DNA from: Parascedosporium putredinis | Taxonomy: Eukaryota; Ascomycota; Sordariomycetes; Microascales; Microascaceae | DNA length: 64,000 nucleotides | Assembly: GCA_949357655.1 (NCBI GenBank) | Contig: CASHTG010000012.1 | Location: 558,001 to 622,000 of the forward strand | Reading direction: 5' to 3' | Shown: positions 33,158-44,466 of the stretch, in pieces | Numbering within the stretch: position 1 is the first letter of the stretch | Layout of the letters: each line of letters starts with the position of its first letter | The notes under the pieces: model-generated | Database searches by the model: none | Told to the model about the DNA's origin: nothing | The model's input: the letters and a program-made list of their open reading frames with translations, nothing else | Program-made: the position numbers and the translations under genes

Positions 33158-36100
33158 GATTTGGGTGGCTGGGGACTTTGTTCTCCACGCAATCCTGACC
33201 CTTATTTTGCTCCTTCATTTGCGTTCGTTCTCCGTCCCCGCTTGGCTTGATGCGAAGAGAAGATGGAGATTTTGGACCTCATAATGAGAGTACCATGGTA
33301 TAGCATCGTCACCAGAAATCCGTGTCAAAAAGACCACTTTACCATTAAGCCTAAGCATATAGTGCCCTTGAGGAGGGTGTATATATGCCCTTGGGTACGC
33401 GAGTCGATAGAGATCCCGCCAGGCCTAGCGAGGGGCGTCCTTCAGTGCTTGTGGCCAAGATTGAGAAGAGGGCTTGAGGGAGGTACCACGGCTCCCATCC
33501 CCCTCACCAGGCGCTACAAAGTAACCAATAAGGCACAGCGCCTAGAATGGGATTCCCACGAAGTGGCCGGCCTCGCAGCTTCCAGTCACCACTCCTACCC
33601 CTTTTCGGCAGACCTACCAGGGTTTGACTGAGGGGAAGAAGGAAGATGGAAGAGGGAGGGAGAGGAGGAGGGGGGTGGTGCTTACGATGCCAGCTTCCCG
33701 CCCAGAATCTGCTTTTATCAATTGGTCAGAAGGAACGGAATCTCGGGCAGCAGGCCCCTATGTCCTCCAATTGGGAGTGGAGATACCGATGTAGACTTCG
33801 GCTCCAACCTACTTTGCTCCTCCGCTTTCCTCGAGGACAGGGACTCCTATATGAGTACACCAGGCCGGGGGCGAGAGAAGGTACCGAGAAGGAGTATCGG
33901 CAAGAGGTGGGCATCTTGGAATGGGCTGGAGGCTGAAGGTGTAGCTTTCATAAAAGCATGGAATGGCCATAGGGTTAATAATGCCCCAGCCCTAGAAGGT
34001 GGAACAGGGACCTCGAGGGTTCCTAAACAGATGAAAGAACAGTTTGAGAACGGGCCAAGGGGAATGGGGTTATGTATGCGACAGCGCCTTCGGGCACTTC
34101 GAGCCCCAAATGTATCCCTCTGTGGTAGGGAGTAATGATCTAGGTCGGACCTTTTTTTTTTTGTTTCTCTTCTTCTCCCGTTGTGGACTAACTGGCCCGC
34201 TGGTGGGTTTTTTCTTTCTCTTTTTTTCTTCTTTTTTATTGTCAGCGCATCAACGGCTATTAGGCGGCCAATTTGAACTCACTCTGCTCTGTATTGCGAA
34301 TTGTAGTTGAGCCCACGACGTGAACATAAACACACACATGTACCCAAACATCATCCGAGTCGAGTCGTCTCGTCAACGGGCGGGCGTTTGGTCCACCACG
34401 TGGCATGAAGAAGGGAGACATCCCTCTTCGGCGCCGAATATTAGCTTCATTACGCTCGAGCCCTGGTTTTCGTTCTCGGTCCCATTGCGCTCTACGTTTA
34501 GAGCACAACAAGCCATGCTTCTTTGCGTCGTTTGCCGGGGACGGACACCGTAAGCCACGTGGAATTAGAAGAGCAATCCGCGCTTCCTCCCGGGCTCCGC
34601 ACCTCGATGTGGTATCCCGAGGTCCGGGAAAAGAGCGCAACAGGGTAGTCGGCCTGGTTTTTCATAAGATGCCTCGTGGCTCAAATCACCCAAAGTATCG
34701 AAAATAGAGCAATCGATTCGCTTCACCACGTGGCAATAGCCAGCTCGGGGCGACCGAGCCTGTTTTCTGGTGAGTTTGGTAGACGGTAGGTGGTATTCGC
34801 GATAGCGCAATATGAGCAAAGGGCGGCATGAGATTTTAAAACCTCGTGTGGGCGAGGGAGGAAGTTGATAGACAGAGAAAGCTTCGATGATGCAACGGGG
34901 CAGCTCCTATGATCCATTATGCCATGGGCCCGGAAAAAGGTGGAAGAATGCGGTTTGTGGGTCGCGTTTGTGTGGCATTGATGATTTCTTTTATCTTCTC
35001 TTCCAATTTTTGTTTTCCGATTACACAATTTGTTCCTCCTTCCCTTCTCTATCCGAGGAACCCTTCCGAGCTTGCGTTGAGGTGGACTGAAATGCTTTGG
35101 CGACGCTCGATTCCCAATCGTAAAAAGACCCTGGAATCAATCGAGGTTCGGAGCGTTTTCTTTCTCGGGTACGCACGTGCGGGTTATTATTTTGTTCATG
35201 AATAGAAACTCCTTGCCGGCCTTTTACGCCATTTCAATCTTTTCTCGATATTGTATAGTGCTTGTCATATCCTTACGGCCTCAAGATATCAATTTCTAAT
35301 ATCTTGCCACACGTATCCGACTAAACATGAAAGTCCTGAAGGAGTGTCTCGTGCGAATGCAGCATCCCAACCGTACGTTTACCTTGATCTGTGTATATGT
35401 ATTATTCTCAGTCTCCGATTACTCAGCGGAGCTTCTCGAGACCCAGCGGCGGTAGAAGAGCGCCGGGTGTTGTTGGTGAACCAGGCCGAAACGCATAGTG
35501 CAGAGAGGCTGAGAAAGAGTCGGGTTCAGTGAGTGGGGATTTGCACCTAGGCTATATTAGGGGTGGTGGTATGGGAGTGACGGGAATAGTTTGTCTTGTC
35601 GTTGTGACGCTGCATGAAGAATGGCACTGAGGGGGATCTTTTGCGTCTCTTTTATTTCCATATTCGGACTGTCGATCGGTATATCGCGGTAAAATGGTGC
35701 TTCCAAACTATCTGCAAGGAGGCGAAGGGTGATGGAAAGTAAGGAAGTTATTGCATATCTTACGGGCGTTCTCTGGCTCAGATTTAGGATATCGTGGCTC
35801 TCCCACTTCAGGGCAAAGACGCGGCGGAGTTGGAGTTCGGGTTGGATTTTGGGTTGGTCTCGAGGCGGCTTGGTTACAAGGCGGGGAAGCCAACAGACGG
35901 AGGTTTCTGGTTCTCCTAATCTAGGAACACTTCAGCTCCCCTCGTGAGAAATGAAACAATCCCCACAAGCCTCGTGGCTTCATCAATCAAAGCGTCCAAT
36001 TAGGATCGATACGGCGGATAGAGATGTGCTTCCAGGTTGAATCGAATCAGGTCGAAGATTGAATTCCGGAGGCGGTGTCATCTACAAGTCAGCGCTTGGT

Positions 36101-38283
36101 CAAATCCTTGGATGCATTGAATGCTTCCAGTCGGTGTGTTCCCACCCCTCGTTTCCATACTCACTGACTGATCCCTCTACTACCCATGTTCAGGTTAATC
36201 GTCGAGGTTCCTCACCGTTTGTCTCCCCACGGCCATTCCTGGCCGATCCCTTCAACTAGTATTGAATGGTTGGGTTGTTCGGTTGCTCGCCTGACGTAGG
36301 AGATGGAGGGTTTCGTCCCTTCTTCCTCGCCAGTTTTTAACCGCCGGGTTTGTAGCATGTCGTGTTAGTTAGAAAGAAGACTTTTGGATGAACAATATCT
36401 TGCCGTCCCAACCAAACCAAATGAAGTAAGAGCTTGGACCAGACCTCAGCGTATGACCGGATCGCCTGGAGCAGATACCGGATACCGCGTAGGTGGGTTT
36501 CGATTTGGGGTTTTGCTACTTTTGTTTTTGGAGAAAGGACGATTCCATGTTGTGGTACGACGAGGCTCGCTCTTGATTCTGAACTTTGATTCTTGGCCCT
36601 CTCGCGGCGTTGCGCGGATAGCTCCTTCTCTCAATCATCTTTGACCAGTGCCCCATGTCTCGGTTCCGATTTCTTTCTCTTCCTCGCTCCTTCTATTTTA
36701 TTCCAAACCACATACGCCTCTGCCTCCATCTTCACAATTCAAGAAAACGATGTAAACCCCCTTGACAAACTTGATGCCCTCTATTGCGACCTTGGTCTTC
36801 TCTTCGCTACAAAGATCAAAGGCTGATCTTCTCGATTGATCCTTGCTCTCGAGACCCCGCACGCGCCTTGCCCTCCGAATCAAATCTTCCGGGGTAGCAT
36901 CCACCCCGCCGATGTACCCTCGCAATCTTTGCCCCGGGAGCGGCTAAAAATCAGATATCCATCAAATCCCTTCAACGTGGAGGTCTCCACCCGAAGAAAC
37001 CAAGACGAATGAGCGAGGGGAAGAAAAGAAAGTGATCACACTCGCCGGGTGAAGTTATCTATGCTGTAGGAGGGCCAGTCTTGCGAAAGGGGGCTTTTCA
37101 GTACACCAGCAACGGCCTCGTAAATTAAAAGTACTTTCTTAATTTGTATGAGGGAGTCAAGCGCAACAGGTTCCCGTCCTCCAACCTACTTCATGTGCTT
37201 CTTGTGCAGATTTGCCTAGCCGGACGACACTCGCGCCCTGACCGATGACGATCTTGCCTTTCTTTTTCTTCCTATCTTCCCTTCATGTCAACCACGCTGG
37301 AAAGATTGCAGTTTCGGTTTAGAAGACGTCTTAGAAACGCAGGGCTACCCCAGAAACCCCATTCCCTTCCCAGCGCCTAGGCCCCATGGTTCTATCATTG
37401 GGGCGTATGGGATTTCGGGGAATGAATGACGAACGGTACCGCAACCACGCGCTGGTTCCGTGTTCGTGCGTCCTCACGACCCATGGAGTAGCACCACTGT
37501 TTATTCAGAGGGCCAAAACCCATAGGATTTTCAGGGCAAAGAAAAGAAGGAAAAAAGATGCGGGTACGAAGATCTCTCCAAGGCCAATGATTCCCGCAAC
37601 ACCAAATTGCACCAATCGGCTAGGGTGCTTGTTAATATAGTGTGTCGACCAGTTTATGGAATTTATAAACGAGATAAATGGCCCTAGCAGGGTAAGAAAG
37701 GCCCAGGCACACGCCCCAATTGATACGCCCCCGGACTTTTATACAGGGCCTGCAGGTGTTTGCCGCGTAGCCTTAGTGCCATCCCTACCTCTATGCATCA
37801 GTCTCTTCCTCTCCTCCCGTCGGTCGCTGGGCTTATACGTTCGTTTAATTGGGGTAGGCGAACCAAAGGAAGGCCAAGCGACCAAAGATTGACAGTGAGC
37901 GCGGGGCCCCGCTGTTGAGACGGGCGGTCATGCTGTATAGGACGGGGCCGATATGGGACGTCGTCACGTCCATTCAGGACCTCCCGGGAGAGGTTCCGGG
38001 GCCTTCCCTTCGAGCGGAACGCCTTCCCTTCAATATGGGCCGCTTCGTGCGAAGATGAGCCGGTAGTAGGAGGACAGTAGTGGACTAGAGCGGATGGAGA
38101 GGAGATATAAACAAGCCATGAATCCGGCGAATTTTCCTCCCTTCTCTCTGCCCGCCTTCTTTCGGAGAGATTTTCAATTTTCTTGGCTTTGTTCTTGTTC
38201 TTTCATCCCTTGACCTGCGGCCCTGAAACTTGGACTGTTCATTCGTTGCCTTGAACTAGAATCACATCCGCTTCATCCTCAAC
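33158..38283. other. 5.1 kb gene-free region
   Basis: The longest stretch without a supported gene. Both flanking genes are on the + strand, so it comprises a 3' UTR, unknown sequence and the CE3 esterase promoter. Open frames are short (at most about 137 codons) and without domains or consistent intron structure. Four CACGTG boxes lie at 34397, 34556, 34727 and 35174. T/C-rich tracts lie at 34151-34240. A TATAAA box stands just before the esterase. I see no transposon coding sequence or terminal repeats. Confidence 0.5.
38106..38111 (+). promoter_or_regulatory. TATA box of the CE3 esterase gene
   Basis: TATAAA lies 178 bp upstream of the ATG at 38284, followed by a C/T-rich leader (38137-38280) typical of strongly expressed fungal secreted-enzyme genes. 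Confidence 0.5.
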
Positions 38284-39397
38284 ATGCGTTTCTCCAAGAT
38301 CTCCACCCTCATGGGCTTTGCCCTCGCGGCCTCTGCCCAGAAGGTCAAGTTCCGTAAGTAGTGGCCAACTTCCATGACTTCCCTACTATCTCTTTCGATT
38401 CCTCTTTTCTTCCGGGCAGCTGTGGTGGTGGAGGTTCTAATAGCCTGGTGGCGGAACGAGGTTGTTCCTTTGTGTCAACTGTGATTAGAGGTGGGCGAGA
38501 GCGTGTGTGGTGTCGATACGGGTGCAGAGCAGGCGGAGGATATGGATTCGAGGTGGCTCATTTGTGGGTATGGACTCGGTCTCGGCTAACAGTTTGTTAT
38601 AGTTCCTCTTGGTGACTCCATCACCGAGATCACCTGCTGGCGTGCCATCGTCTGGGACATGCTCTCCGCTGAGGGTGTCGCCGACCAGGTCGACTTTGTT
38701 GGCTCCATGACCAACAACCCCCAGAACTGCAAGGCCACCTCCGCCGGATTCGATACCGGCCACGAGGGTCACTCTGGCTGGCAAGCGGTTGACATCGCCA
38801 ACCAGTACATTGAGGGCTGGTCCGAATCCACCGTCCCCGACGTCGTAAACTTCATGCTCGGCACCAACGATGTCAACATGGGCAAGACTACTGCTCAGAT
38901 CATTGCCGCCTACGACAAGATCCTTGCCACCCTCAGGGCTGTCAACCCCAACGTCAAGGTTGTCGTAAGTTTTCCATCCCCTCCGACGTTGTCGTCGTAA
39001 TTTTCTTTTCTTCGCCTCCTTCTTCTATGGCTTTCTGGCGTCGTAGCATCACTAGATGCAAGCGGCCTGCCAGCCATGGAGCCCATGGAGCCAAATTTCC
39101 AAAGAACCTGCTAACGTGTGATGCCCCACCCCATAGATTGACAAGCTCATTCCCCTCCCTTTCAAGAACGCCCCCGTCGTTGAGCTCAACAAGCTCATCC
39201 CCGGCTGGGTCGAGACTAACACCACCCCCGAGTCCCCCATCGTCATTGCCGATTGCTCCGAGGATAACGGTTACACCGCTGCCATGCTTCGAGATGGCGT
39301 TCACCCCAACGACACTGGTGACAAGCTCATGGCCGACCAGATCGGACCCCTTGTCACCCAGTTCATCAAGGATGTCATCGCTGAGCGTGGAGAGTAA
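38284..39397 (+). CDS. Secreted SGNH-hydrolase, carbohydrate esterase family 3
   Basis: A secreted deacetylase of 230 residues, probably acting on acetylated xylan or similar plant polysaccharide. Exons are 38284-38353, 38603-38964 and 39137-39397, with no frameshift. A signal peptide (MRFSKISTLMGFALAASAQ) ends at Ala-Gln. SGNH blocks are in order: GDSIT with the catalytic Ser near residue 29, GSMTNNPQNC, GTNDVNMG near residue 109 and DGVHPNDTGDKLM carrying the catalytic Asp and His near residue 200. Family CE3 proteins have the same order and length. Introns of 249 and 172 bp both have CTAAC branch sites. Codon use is strongly C-ending, suggesting high expression. Confidence 0.88.
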
Positions 39398-40155
39398 AGG
39401 AGGTTGAGGCAGAAAATAAAGCAGGGCCTTTTCTCTATCTTCTTGTTCATTTTTCCCCACCGCCAAATAAATATGGATCTTCCTTTCTGTCCTCTTCTTC
39501 AACTTACATTTTTTCTATACTCCCTTTCTTGAAAGGGCCTTTTTGCATTCTTTCCTGTTCATGACTGTTTTATTGGCATTGTGTAGGGCTGCGCTGTTTG
39601 CGGCGCGCGCGCTTCTGTTTGAAAGAGCCCCATGTCATTCCTTGAATATATTCCAAACGAACTTTGGAACGAGTGTCTGTGGAAGGGAATCTAGGAAGCC
39701 AATAGGCAAGAGAACGACAGAAACTATCGGAAACTGAAAAGAGAAGCTTTGAGACACATATATATGTGTAAGATAGTCTGAACACAAGCGCTTGCGAGAT
39801 GCTTTAGTTGGCTAGTATACTTGAGATCACTTGTTTGTCCACCATTCAGTTTGAGTAAAAGACTCGGTATCTCGTAACAACTCATCAAGATTCTTTCTTG
39901 ATATTTGATCAAATTACAGGAACTTGATACTCAAGAGAAGGCCACCGAATGATGAGGCGAATGCGATGGGAGAGACTGATGGAACAACTTGGACAATACG
40001 CAATCTGGATTCCAAGGGTTGACAGGTGGGAGAGAAGAAAAAGATTCAGTCAGTCAGTCAGTCATAAAGAGCGAAAAATAAGAGGATGGAGAGGTATACG
40101 GGCCTGTTCGTCCATGAATGAAGTGCGCAAAAGAAACGCAAAAAAGAAAACCAAG
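39398..40155. other. Intergenic between CE3 gene and tRNA-Gly
   Basis: An AT-rich 3' flank of the esterase gene, then the 3' side of the minus-strand tRNA-Gly with a CAGT tetranucleotide repeat at 40047-40064. No gene is seen. Confidence 0.55.
40047..40064. repeat. CAGT tetranucleotide microsatellite
   Basis: Four and a half tandem CAGT units, 92 bp beyond the 3' end of tRNA-Gly. A shorter array of the same unit stands 50 bp beyond tRNA-Arg at 19316-19329. Confidence 0.8.
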
Positions 40156-40239
40156 TGCACTATCCCGGAATCGAACCGGGGGCTGGTCGAATCTATCGGA
40201 AGATGGCAACGACCAAGTTTACCACTAACCCAATAGTGC
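40156..40239 (-). tRNA. tRNA-Gly(GCC), intron-containing
   Basis: On the minus strand the acceptor is GCACTAT, pairing with ATAGTGC, with A as discriminator. The anticodon stem GGTCG/CGACC encloses loop TTGCCA...T with a 13-nt intron (TCTTCCGATAGAT) after position 37, giving anticodon GCC (Gly). The T arm has GGTTCGATTCC. A T-rich run follows on the minus strand (+ 40138-40150), usable as Pol III terminator. Confidence 0.88.
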
Positions 40240-40654
40240 TTCTTGTTGCATTGTACGGAAGTTATTAGCGTATAAACAGCTCGCGCTGCTTGCGACTGGC
40301 GCAAACTGACACAATCAATTGACGCCAGCGCTCCGGACCATCATCGCATAATGATTCGCGTGCTCTCGGAATGATACGGGCACTTTTAATTCACATTGAG
40401 TATTGTTTTTTGCGCAAGAATGAGAATGATATTTTTTTTTACTAAACATCAGAAATTTGATGCGTGATTGTTTTTTACTTGCAATGGATCATGTATTCAT
40501 CATGGTTGGACGCCTAGGACGGAAAGGTACATTTCTTGGATAGCTCATCGACCGGGTAGATACTAGCCCACCAATACTGCTCTGCAAATGGTGCTATCCA
40601 CTTCCATGATTCAAGTGTTCCATCTACCCATCCTACGTTTGATTCTTGTTCCCA
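40240..40654. other. Intergenic
   Basis: AT-rich, with a T-run at 40432-40440. It is probably the 5' flank of the tRNA plus the 3' UTR of the Pro/Glu-repeat gene. No gene is seen. Confidence 0.55.
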
Positions 40655-41625
40655 TTAGCGTACGGGGTCCTCGGGAGTTGGCTCGTTGGGGTCCGCTGGC
40701 TCCTCGGGTTCTACAGGCTCCTCGGGCTCTTCAGGTTCTTCGGGTTCCACAGGCTCCTCAGGCTCCTCAGGCTCCTCAGGCTCCTCAGGCTCCTCAGGCT
40801 CAACGGGTTCCTCGGGTTCGGCGGGTTCCTCGGGCTCTTCGGGTTCCTCGGGCTCGACAGGTTCTTCGGGCTCCGCCGGCTCTTCGGGCTCAACGGGTTC
40901 CTCAGGCTCCTCAGGAGCAGCCGTCTCCTCGGGGGCGGCCGTCTCTTCAGGTTCGGCGGGCTCCTCCTCTCCCTCTTCGGGAATCGTCGGTGGGGGAATC
41001 TGGGGCCTGCTGGTCGGGCCGGCTGGCTCCGGCTCCGGCTCCGGTTCCGGTATCGGCTCGGTGGGTGTCGGCGTAACGGGAACGGGGCCGGGCGGGATGA
41101 CGCCGCCAGGGTTAGGGAAGCCGCCGAGGAACGGGAGCGGGTAACAGAGGAGGGGAGTCGCGCCGAAGAAACCGCCGACACCGCCGCCAGGGAATCCGGG
41201 TAGGGTGGGCATGGTGGGAAGACCGGGGACGACGGGATCAATAGGAGCTGTCGGGCTGTTAGCATCACGATGGCTGGGATACTCTTTCCTGCTTGCAGTG
41301 CAATGGCTGAGATACTTACTGGGGGCTCTTCAGGCTCGGGCTCTGGTTCAACCGGCTCCTCGGGCTCCTCGGGCTCCGGCTCTGGTTCAGCAGGCTCCTC
41401 CGGCTCAGCAGGCTCCTCCTCGCCGGGCTCGGGGACTACAATGACGGGAAGCTCGGGGTCGACATCGGGAAGGTCGGGAATGATTTCAGGAACATCTGGG
41501 ATGGGGACCTCGGACTCCTCAGGGACGGCAGGCGAGTCTTCGTCCTGACGCCTTTGGAAGGCAGGGTGGCCGAGGGCATAGCCTGAGAGGTACAGAGTAA
41601 CAAGAAGGACCCTGTTGATCGACAT
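40655..41625 (-). CDS. Secreted Pro/Glu-repeat protein
   Basis: A predicted secreted or wall-linked low-complexity protein of about 300 residues. The N-terminus MSINRVLLVTLYLSGYALGH is a signal peptide, followed by PAFQRRQ, a possible Kex2 processing site. Two acidic proline-rich repeat regions flank a Gly/Pro-rich middle (GFPGGGVGGFFGATPLLCYP). The first runs EEPAEPEEPAEPEPEPEEP; the second, nearer the C-terminus, is about 100 residues of EPEEPEEPVEPEEP units. Exon 1 is 41625-41320. The intron has a GTAAGT donor and an AACAG acceptor (exon from 41255) or a GACAG acceptor (exon from 41247). Either choice leaves the frame off by one, so one indel in the adjacent C run must be assumed. There is no enzymatic domain. 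The opposite strand reads as Gly-Ser repeats only because of the repeat codons. Confidence 0.72.
40690..40985. repeat. Degenerate coding minisatellite (PEE/EPEEP units)
   Basis: Tandem 9- to 18-bp units made of GGCTCCTCA/GGTTCCTCG/GGCTCTTCG variants on the + strand, encoding EEP and EEPxEP on the minus strand. Homogenised stretches (five GGCTCCTCA in a row at about 40752-40800) indicate recent slippage, so copy number is likely to vary between isolates. Confidence 0.8.
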
Positions 41626-44466
41626 GATGTGCGTATATGTAAAGGGATCAAGGTCTTTCAACGTGTTAGCGAGCAAGAAACGGACTCCAGCGCTGCGGAG
41701 TGGCTTGGTGGTGACCGTGCACTTATAAAAGAGAGTGTGTGTGAGGAGGAAGGAGGGCGAGCCGTTGGAGTAAACAACAAGGAGAAAAGAGAAAAAGGAA
41801 AACCCGGGAACAGCTCGTCTGCTTTATATCCCTTGGACCCTGTCGGTACTTGAGGGCTCTTACGATACAGAAAGGCGAGAAAGCTATACGACCGGAAGGT
41901 CTCCCCTTTTGTTTCTTGCCGTTCATCATGCGCAGCGAGGGATACTGCCTAACCGATAGATTGATCAAATCATCTGGCTGTGGTGTGAAATGGTCCTCGA
42001 AACAACGGCACTCCCACCAGAGGGATCTGCACGCACACGCACACGGACCAAGGATGCAGGTACGGCGACGGCCATTGGCGTTGCCGCCATCGGCGAAGTA
42101 CTGGTATGAATGTGCCGGATGAAAGAGGGTTGCTTGTTTGGTGGGTGGTGAGGGGAGAGGGCTTATCGATTGATGGACTCATTTAGGCGGCCTGCCAGAA
42201 AGGGAGCTCTATCCATATTACGGCGCCGTCATAGCAGCCCAGTTGATATCATCTTGCCGCTTGCCCCCTCTCTTTCCCTCCCTCGGTCCCCCATTCTGTC
42301 CGTCTGTCAGGCTCTTTATTCTCGCTGCAGAGAAAGCTACTCACAAAGGTTCTACCATCCCCTCACCGCTCGGCCGGCTTTTCTGGTTTTTTTCTCTTCT
42401 TTCTTTCGTGTCGTCCGTGTTTGTCGAAATTATTGCTGAGAGCGGAGGAGAAGGGGCGGGGGTCCTTTTGACATTGGGCCGACCGGCTCTATCCGGCCAA
42501 TCATGCCGGAGAATGTTCACATCGACGTGAGCAGCGTTTCACTCGATCGTCATGGTCATCACGGCGAGAGTCGATAGAGCGAATCTCCTTGGTCGTCGAG
42601 AGTGGAGAAGGGCAAGGCATTTGGCAGTTCTCTCTTTTCTCTCGCCTTTCTTTATTTTATTTTCCCTATATTTTCTCCGAGCCTTGATTTCGATGCCTTT
42701 GATTTGTGCCGGCCCCGCCCCGCATGGCGCCGGGGTGGATTGCTTCCCCCTCGAGACTCTACCACACCCGCTCACTCTGTAAGCGCCTATTGGCCACGAT
42801 GCCATTTCGAGCCGTGCGATGCGGGCCCCAAAAGGGGGAACGGGACAGGACAGCTTTTCAGGTCTTCTTCTCTTTGGATTTCTTTAATTCTTGTTCCTCG
42901 TTGTCATCGCTTAAACCACCCGTACTCCGCATCGCACCTTGTTGGTCTTTTTGATCGTGATACTATCGGAGCTAGGGTGGCGCAACAAGAGAGTGGAGAC
43001 CGGCACTGGGATTGAAGGCGCTGGATCGCCGGGTAAAAGCCAGCGTCTCATTGGCTGTCCTGGCCTCGTTTGACAAGCTTCAATGTTTCCTCGTCTGGAA
43101 TTTGGACTGCGGCAGGGTGCATCGATGACCTGGATGGTGGGAGGCGCCGGCTCGTAAATGGGGACGAGCAGCGTTTTGGTATGCTCGAGGTACCGCGCCC
43201 CTGACGATCGTGGTTCTTCTGTCCACCAGACCAGCTTCGGTTTCCTTGTCGCCTCCCGTTCAAAGGATAGCCGAACTTGCTTCCTATTCACTTTCGAGAA
43301 CGCGAGCGCACAGTAGTAATAGCTTGCTTGACCAATGGGAGATTCTTCTGAGCGAGGTTATCGTCAAGCATCAAACACTTCCCATCTTATCTCTAACGAA
43401 CAAGACCCAGATGGAAATTGTGAGAGTCGGATTTTCCCCAGCGCCTGATCCACGAGATTCGCTCATTTGATGACATCAACGTGATAGATCTCCCATCAAG
43501 CCATTCCCTGTCCCTGTCCCTGTTCCCTCGCTTCCGCGGACCACGCTTCTCCCCACCCCACTCACGAACTTGGCTCCGGACCCGAAAAAGAGGAGATGGA
43601 TCTAGATGGAGCACTCAAATTGTGCTTGTTCTGATATCAGACGACGGCGTGGTCCACTTGGCCGCTTGCCCCTCGATAATATAATTTTAGCCGGCCGTTT
43701 TTCTCTCGGCAGATGTGCCGTGCGCTGGTCAAAATCAAGGCGCTTTTTTTTTGGTTTCTTCCTTTGCCTCCCCCTTTTTCTTTCTCCGTTTTTTGATCAG
43801 CGAAAAGTAAAAAGAGAATTGGTTGACGTGAGTGGGTGGGAATCAAAGTCCTTGCCCGGTTGATGTCCAGGTCAAGGTGGTGGTAACGAAGGAGGAGAGA
43901 GAGAGAAAGGGAGCGAATGCGGCGAACTTCTGCGGCCACTCTCGATGAATTCCATACATTCTACCGGTGACTTGACCGATGACCTCCCACATCGCCACCG
44001 CTGGCACCAATATACGATATCACAGAGAGGGGTATCTACGCAGACTTAGACACATCCACACCCTCACCCACACCCGCATACCTACATAGTGTCCTCACAG
44101 TATTAGAGAACATCATGGGTGTATAGAGTGATGGGTATTTTCTTCACGAAGAGGGGAAGAACGATCATCCCAAGACCCCTCGATTCGCTCCGGGTTCTCG
44201 GCGCTCATTTAGACTTGGTGGGGTTTCCCGGTTCACCATGGCGGAACTGCTTGAGAGCAATATGCGTTCCAGAATTCATCTCATGTGAAGGAGACGAAGG
44301 AGAGAGGACTTTGGGACGGGGAATGAACGTAATGTTTCTCAATTTATTCGTCATAGCGCCTAAAGCTATTTAGCTGCCTTACGTCGGCCTCTAGTTCCTT
44401 TCGATCACCTCCGTCTCTCCCCGATCTCCGCGCGAGATGATTTGATCTCCTTACGCTTTCCCCTCT
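41626..44466. other. 2.8 kb intergenic
   Basis: It includes the promoter of the Pro/Glu-repeat gene (TTATAA near 41723) and the 3' flank of the multi-pass membrane protein gene. C/T-rich tracts occur at 42260-42420 and 43490-43570. Open frames have no domain. No gene is seen. Confidence 0.5.

Noticed and set aside
40646..41203. Gly-Ser and Leu/Arg repeat open frames on the + strand
   Set aside because: They are other-frame readings of the Pro/Glu repeat. Only the minus strand has a signal peptide and an intron in a consistent gene.
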